A stretch of DNA of 64,000 bases from Nageia nagi (taxonomy: Eukaryota; Pinophyta), in NCBI GenBank assembly GCA_050084985.1, contig JBITNC010000001.1, positions 21,266,001 through 21,330,000 of the forward strand, read 5' to 3'. The position numbers were made by a program, and so were the translations under genes. Below are positions 59,603-64,000 of the stretch, in pieces. Within the stretch, counting starts at the first letter, position 1; each line of letters begins with the position of its first letter. The notes below the pieces were generated by a model. The model worked only from the letters and a program-made list of their open reading frames with translations. It was not told the origin of the DNA and did no database searches.

Positions 59603-60658
59603 TTATGTGATAGAGATGATTTGTTCTCGATGTTTTAAAGTCAGGTTGTGAGTACAATCAACTATTATTTTGAGCTTTTCTATAGGCCACAGAAGATAGA
59701 AATATATCATTAAATCATATTCTGAGTTAGGAGAACTCCATAACTCAAATGCATTGATACAAATAATAACTTGATATCCATTTACTTTGACATCCCAACT
59801 GTAAGATTCACATGCATCATAGAACGTCAAGGCCATTTTTTGTTGTATTTCAAGAGGCATGGAAAAGATATTTGAATACAAAGGAGTAGGAACGTTATGA
59901 ATAACTTTCATAAAGAGATCTTTATCATACCTACTTTCGAACCCTAGAAGATAACTTCCATTATTTTGCACTCTATGTCCTTTTGATAGTTTTTCGATAA
60001 TCTCATTTCTAACCCTTATTTGATTCATCGTTGTAAGTTCGGTAACACGACAAGCTTGCTTTTTCTCCAATCTTCATTTCCAAATTGTGTGTCACATTTG
60101 CATGTGAGAAAATCTATGAGTTTGCCTATATTGTTGTTGTAACATTCTAGGAGGAAAAGCCACAAAAGTATTTAAAAAATCATAAATTACCTTTTGATGA
60201 GGTAAATAATGTAAAAGTTCATCCATCCATTCTAGGCTTTTGGTTAATTGTTTAACATGTTTCAGCCTAGCTAAAAGGAGTGAGTACTCAGTTAATTGGC
60301 AATTTATGATGATTCTTGATATTCCATAAGGTCATTGTATGCAGAAAGTTGTTATTTCTTGTGATATTCTTTCCATATGGGTGAAATAGATTTGTGGATC
60401 TAAAATAATGCTTACTTCATATCCACAAAAAGTGACTTCCCAACCATTATTTATACCACAAAACATATGATATGTTCTTTCAAATTGTTCATCAACAATC
60501 AATCATAAATAATTTAAGAGATTCAAATCAAATCCATGTTTTAAATATTTTAATGCTAAATCACCTGGATATCTTGGCGGTAGAAATCATACTTGTGGTT
60601 GCACTATGCTAACTTCAGCAGATTCCTTTGCTAGATTCATCTTTTCTATTTTAATCAT
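59603..60658 (-). pseudogene. Element G sense extra ORF (aORF), internally repeated protein of unknown function
   Basis: ATG at 60658 opens a frame of 352 codons (stop included) with a handful of internal stops but no net frameshift; the last 155 codons (60070-59603) are fully open. I recognise no named domain. The protein has two related halves: NGWEVTFCGYEVSII with a later RIIINC, and YSWDVKVNGYQVIIC with a later LKIIVDC. A W-P-(Y/I) or stop-P-Y at the same distance supports the match. It lies about 120 bp after integrase, on the same strand, and has a homologue at the same place in element A (about 1300-2777). The conserved tryptophans and the conserved position suggest a real protein of this family, not chance. 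Confidence 0.72.
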
Positions 60659-60779
60659 TAACACTTGACAAATATTAATACTTTTGTTTATTTATTAATT
60701 TAACAATAAAATAAAATGAAAGAAAACTAATGTACATTTTTTTTTCTATGTATAGAAGGGTCAAAGATGCATGATATTT

Positions 60780-61880
60780 ATAGGTTCACGCTCTTCATTT
60801 CCTTCTAAGTCTAATAAATGATAAGTTCCTTTACCGAATTTTTTCTTAACGATATATGGTCCTAACCAATTTGGAGCAAACTTATCTCTAAGTTGTCATT
60901 ATATTTGTGAAGTTTGTTGATTTTCTTTTAAAACCAAATCACCTATTTTGAACTCACAAATTAGAGCCCTTTTATCAAAAGCTCATTTTATCCTCTTCTA
61001 ATAAACACGCATATGCTCTAAAGCATTGATACATTTTTCATCTAAAAGTAATAACTGATCTAAGCGAGTCTGTCTTGCTTCCTCATTAGAATTTTGCTCA
61101 CTTAGATTTACTCTAAGGGATGGTATATCAAGTTCTATGGGTAGGATGGCTTTTGTTCCATATACTAAAGAGAATGGTGTTGCCCCAATAGGAGTGCATA
61201 CACTAGTATGATACGCCCATAAGGATTTTGGTATTTGTATATGCTTGTCTCTATGAGAATCATTTACTATTTTTGCTAAGATATTTCGAATAGTTTTATT
61301 AGTAGCCTCTACCTATCCATTGCCTTGTGGATAATATAGAGTGGAAAAACTTTGTTTAATCTTATACTTATCACATATTTGTTTTACATCCTTATTTTTA
61401 AATTTTTTTCCATTATCTATAATTAATTGGTTCGATATGCCAAATCTACATATAATATAATTTTCTATAAATTTAGCAATTCGTGATCCAGTGGTGGAAG
61501 TCATAGGAATAGCCTCTACCCATTTGGTAAAATATTTAGTTGCTGTAATGATGAACTTGTGTCCGCCAGCAGATGTAGGTGTAATTTGTCCTATTAAATC
61601 TAATGCCCATTTAGAGAATGGCCAAAGTGATTGTATAGGATGTAGTTCTTGAGATGGTTGTGAAAATAAATTAGCGTATTGTTGACATTTAAAACATTTT
61701 TAACATATTCACAACAATCTTTTTCCATAGTTGGCCAATAATACCCCATTCATATTAATCATTTTACAATCGCACCACCATTAAAATGTCCTTTGCATGT
61801 CCCATCATGGGTAGAGGATATAGCCTTTTTAATATCATTCCATTCAAGACATCTAAGTAAAATACCATTGAAATTTTGTC
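60780..61880 (-). pseudogene. Element G integrase, catalytic triad intact
   Basis: Zinc-binding part: HDGTCKGHFNGG near 61765-61800 and C-x2-C in the following 65 bases. Core: WALDLIGQIT near 61580-61609 (first aspartate), QLIIDNGKKFKNK near 61400-61440 (second) and VEATNKTIRNIL near 61269-61304 (glutamate). C-terminal domain: APNWLGPYIVKKKFGKGTYH near 60820-60880, ending near 60780. At least one stop (after YYPQGNG) and others interrupt it, but the three catalytic residues remain, unlike B and C. Confidence 0.9.
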
Positions 61881-62196
61881 AATGCAAGATATCCCCTATC
61901 AAACAATATTTAGTTGCTTTGATTTTAAAAGCTCGTCGTGATGATTTATTAAGGTTTGCAAGAAGAGTTCCAAATTTTAAAAAATATTTCAATTCTTTGT
62001 ACCAATTATCTTTATCATTTACATCAATATTTAATACACTTTTTTCTTCATCTTCCTGTTGTAATGATGATTGAGACAATTGAATTACTTCAACTTGAAT
62101 TGAAGATTTTTTAGGATCTTCTGGGATAAGAGATCCAATAGAAGCCATAGCATCTACAAATCTATTAGATGATCTTGGTGCTGCTTCTATACTAAA
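61881..62196 (-). pseudogene. Element G linker between aRNH and integrase
   Basis: Open stretch 62148-61879 starts MASIGSLIPEDPKKSSIQVE, passes an acidic stretch and leads to FKIKATKYCLIGDILH at the start of the integrase zinc-binding domain. It is part of pol, not a separate gene. Confidence 0.8.
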
Positions 62197-62559
62197 TTAG
62201 TCAAAATATTTTAATAATTCCTCAACTAATGCTTTATACTTTTGAAGTAAAGGTTCTTTACATTGATATATTCCTTTCACTTGATTTACGATGAGTAAAG
62301 AATCTCTGATAATCTTAATTCTTTTAAGTTTTAATTTAACAGTAATTTTTAATGCTAATATCAAAGCTTCATATTCTGTATTATTATTAGTACAAGGAAA
62401 TTTTAATTTAAATGAATATGGTATAGGGATCCCTTGTGGGGTTATAAATACAACACCTGCTCCACCACCTTGTTCACATCGAGAACCATCAAAGTGTATT
62501 GTCATATCCCAATCATCTTCAGGTTCTATAGGTGTTTCAATTTCATCTAATTGAAACAC
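62197..62559 (-). pseudogene. Element G aRNH (archaeal-type RNase H), open over 120 codons
   Basis: Second RNase H of the Tat lineage. Visible residues: IHFDGSRCEQGGGAGVVF (first aspartate), CTNNNTEYEALILALKI (glutamate), and IIRDSLLIVNQVKG (second aspartate). The domain is open from 62559 to 62197. The final histidine-equivalent is not clear. It lies between the gypsy RNase H and integrase, as in B and C. The whole polyprotein is broken elsewhere, so no product is expected. Confidence 0.93.
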
Positions 62560-63366
62560 CCCTTCATCAGGTAATTCAATGCAAGGGGTTTATTATCTTG
62601 TAATGGAGCATCAGTGAGATAATCAGCATTTACTTATCCTTTTATTGACTTTTGTCCAATAAAATGTAAATCAAATTCAGTTAAGTGCATTATCCACTTT
62701 GTAATTCTTGAATTTTGATAGGTTTTATTCATCATATATTTCAACCGATCCACTTTAGAGATGACATATGTTGTATGATTAATCATATAATGTTGAAGTT
62801 TTTAGTAGCAAAAATGATAGCAAGACATAATTTTTCCAAATATATGTACTTAATCTCGTATCTCACTAGGGTTCTACTCAGATAATATATAGCTTGTTCT
62901 TTATTGTGTTCATTCTTTTGAGCAAGCATTGTTCCTAAAGCATTTTCAGTAGCAGAGATATATAACAAAAAGGGTAGCTCTTTTCTTGGTGGACTTAAGA
63001 CAGGAGGAGATAATAAATATCTTTTAGTTTCATCGAATGCATCTTGTTGCTCTTTGCCTCAATGATATTCTACTCCCTTTTTCAATAATTTCATAAATGG
63101 TTTACATTTATCAGAAAGTTGAGCTATAAACCTTCTAATGGCTTATAACTTGCCCTATAAAATTTATAATTATTTTAGATTTGTAGGAGGTGGCATGTCT
63201 ACTACTGCCTTCACTTTACTAGGATCTATTTCAATTCCTCATCGAGATGTAATAAATCATAATAATTTTCCTGAAGTTACACCAAAAACACATTTTTTTG
63301 GATTTAATCTTACTTTATGTTCTAATAATCTATCTAAGACTTTAATTAGGTCTTTTACATGATCTA
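62560..63366 (-). pseudogene. Element G gypsy RNase H and RT connection, broken
   Basis: RT ends with a stop near 63368, and the connection is readable after it: LNPKKCVFGVTSGKLL near 63265-63315, then GVEYH and DAFDETKRYLLSPPVLSPPR near 63000-63070. RNase H is open at 62968-62783 with LYISATENALGTMLAQKN and AIYYLSRTLVRYE. A stop ends this piece. Position and motifs are as in element B. Confidence 0.85.
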
Positions 63367-63367
63367 C

Positions 63368-63922
63368 TCAATATTTAGATCTAACCAACAAATCATCAAC
63401 ATAATCTTCTACTATGTCGTGCATATAATCATGGAATATATAGGTCATAGCCCTTTGATAAGTTGCCCCAGCATTTTTTAATCCAAAAGGCATAACTTTA
63501 TAACAAAAGGTACCCCAAGGAGTTATAAAAGTCATTTTATGTTGATCTTCAGTAGCTATTTTTATTTGATTATAACCAAAAAACCCATCCATTAATGATA
63601 ACATATCATGTCCTACTATCGAGTCTACCAAACTATCAATGCTAGGTAGAGGGAAATCATCTTTAAGACAAGCTTTGTTAAGATCACAAAAATTTGTGCA
63701 TATTCTTATTTTTCCACTTAGTTTTTTCACAGGTACCATATTAGATATCCAATCTGAATAATCTATAGGTTGTATAAATTTAGCTTCTAATAATTTTTGA
63801 AGTTCTTCTTTTACCATTAATGCTATAGTAGGATGCATTTTACGTAATTTTTGTTTAATAGGTTTAGCCTCAAGCTTTAATGCTAAATTATGTACTACTA
63901 ATTTAGGATCTATTCCAGGCAT
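63368..63922 (-). pseudogene. Element G reverse transcriptase, open 184 codons, running to the window edge
   Basis: The stretch starts MPGIDPKLVVHNLALKLEAK. RT motifs are in order: KKLSGKIRICTNFCDLNKA, DDFPLPSIDSLVDSIVG, SLMDGFFGYNQI (first catalytic aspartate), FCYKVMPFGLKNAGATYQRA and YVDD near 63392-63403. All catalytic residues are present. The N-terminal part of RT and the protease-RT linker continue to 64000 and beyond (EKVFAWSYANMPGID-type sequence on the minus strand at 63923-63960, interrupted by a stop). Element G is probably the least decayed Tat element in the window. Confidence 0.93.
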
Positions 63923-64000
63923 ATTTGCATATGACCATGCAAATACTTTTTCTCATTCTTTTAATAAGGTTATAATTTCTTCTTGTTCATTTTCAATGAG

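Larger units (their letters stand above)
53655..64000 (-). mobile_element. Element G: minus-strand copy of the A family, better preserved, continuing past the right edge
   Basis: Reading right to left: RT (cut by the window edge), RNase H, aRNH, integrase, sense extra ORF, non-coding stretch, antisense PMD gene (on the + strand), polypurine tract and 3' LTR. The family is therefore long, at least 10.3 kb from RT to the LTR. The 5' LTR, gag and protease must lie to the right of the window. The left end at 53655 (reading TGTAGAATAA on the + strand) is set by alignment with the solo LTR and is approximate. Confidence 0.88.

Noticed and set aside
1-64000. CRISPR arrays, bacterial operons, rRNA or tRNA genes
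   Set aside because: Nothing of this kind is visible. The repeats seen are LTRs, tandem duplications or minisatellites. The tRNA-like matches are retroelement primer-binding sites.

Overview
The window looks like plant nuclear heterochromatin: it is AT-rich, has no host gene that I can recognise, and is almost entirely nested, decayed LTR retrotransposons. All identifiable proteins are plant Ty3/gypsy (mostly Tat lineage, which carries a second archaeal-type RNase H, here aRNH), Ty1/copia, or L1-like LINE. In-frame stops are mostly TAG, which fits loss of methylated C at CAG sites. The species cannot be named from this sequence.

Layout. (1) 1 to about 27,490 is the 3' part of one large + strand Tat element, 'A': broken integrase, a sense extra ORF, a plant-mobile-domain (PMD) gene on the opposite strand, a polypurine tract at 26605 and a 3' LTR from 26620. 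Three insertions split it: Tat element 'B' (5442-13558), a solo LTR (14525-15633) and a copia element (16605-24822). (2) About 27,890-39,607 is a minus-strand Tat element 'C', interrupted by a young gag-protease-only element 'D' (29270-33882, target duplication GCATC). (3) 40448-48223 is + strand gypsy element 'E', with aRNH ahead of RT, no integrase and 81-bp terminal repeats; a solo LTR (44695-45311) sits inside it. (4) 48927-52675 is a pair of roughly 1-kb direct repeats around 1.7 kb without a recognisable protein ('H'), followed by a LINE 3' fragment. (5) About 53,655-64,000 is minus-strand Tat element 'G', a second and better preserved copy of the A family, running off the right edge inside RT.

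The main result comes from comparing A and G. Both have the order RT, RH, aRNH, INT, a sense extra ORF encoding an unrecognised protein with an internal twofold repeat, then an antisense two-exon PMD gene, polypurine tract and an LTR beginning TGTAGACAC. The A and G PMD genes have the same 17-codon first exon and a phase-0 intron of 333 and 331 bp. In G the PMD frame runs 691 codons with no net frameshift, broken only by point-mutation stops.

Nothing here looks like an active element. G has intact catalytic residues in RT, aRNH and INT but stops elsewhere. D has the most similar LTRs (about 97 percent by eye over the first 245 bp) and is probably the youngest insertion. All identities, boundaries and frames were read by eye; no database search was run.
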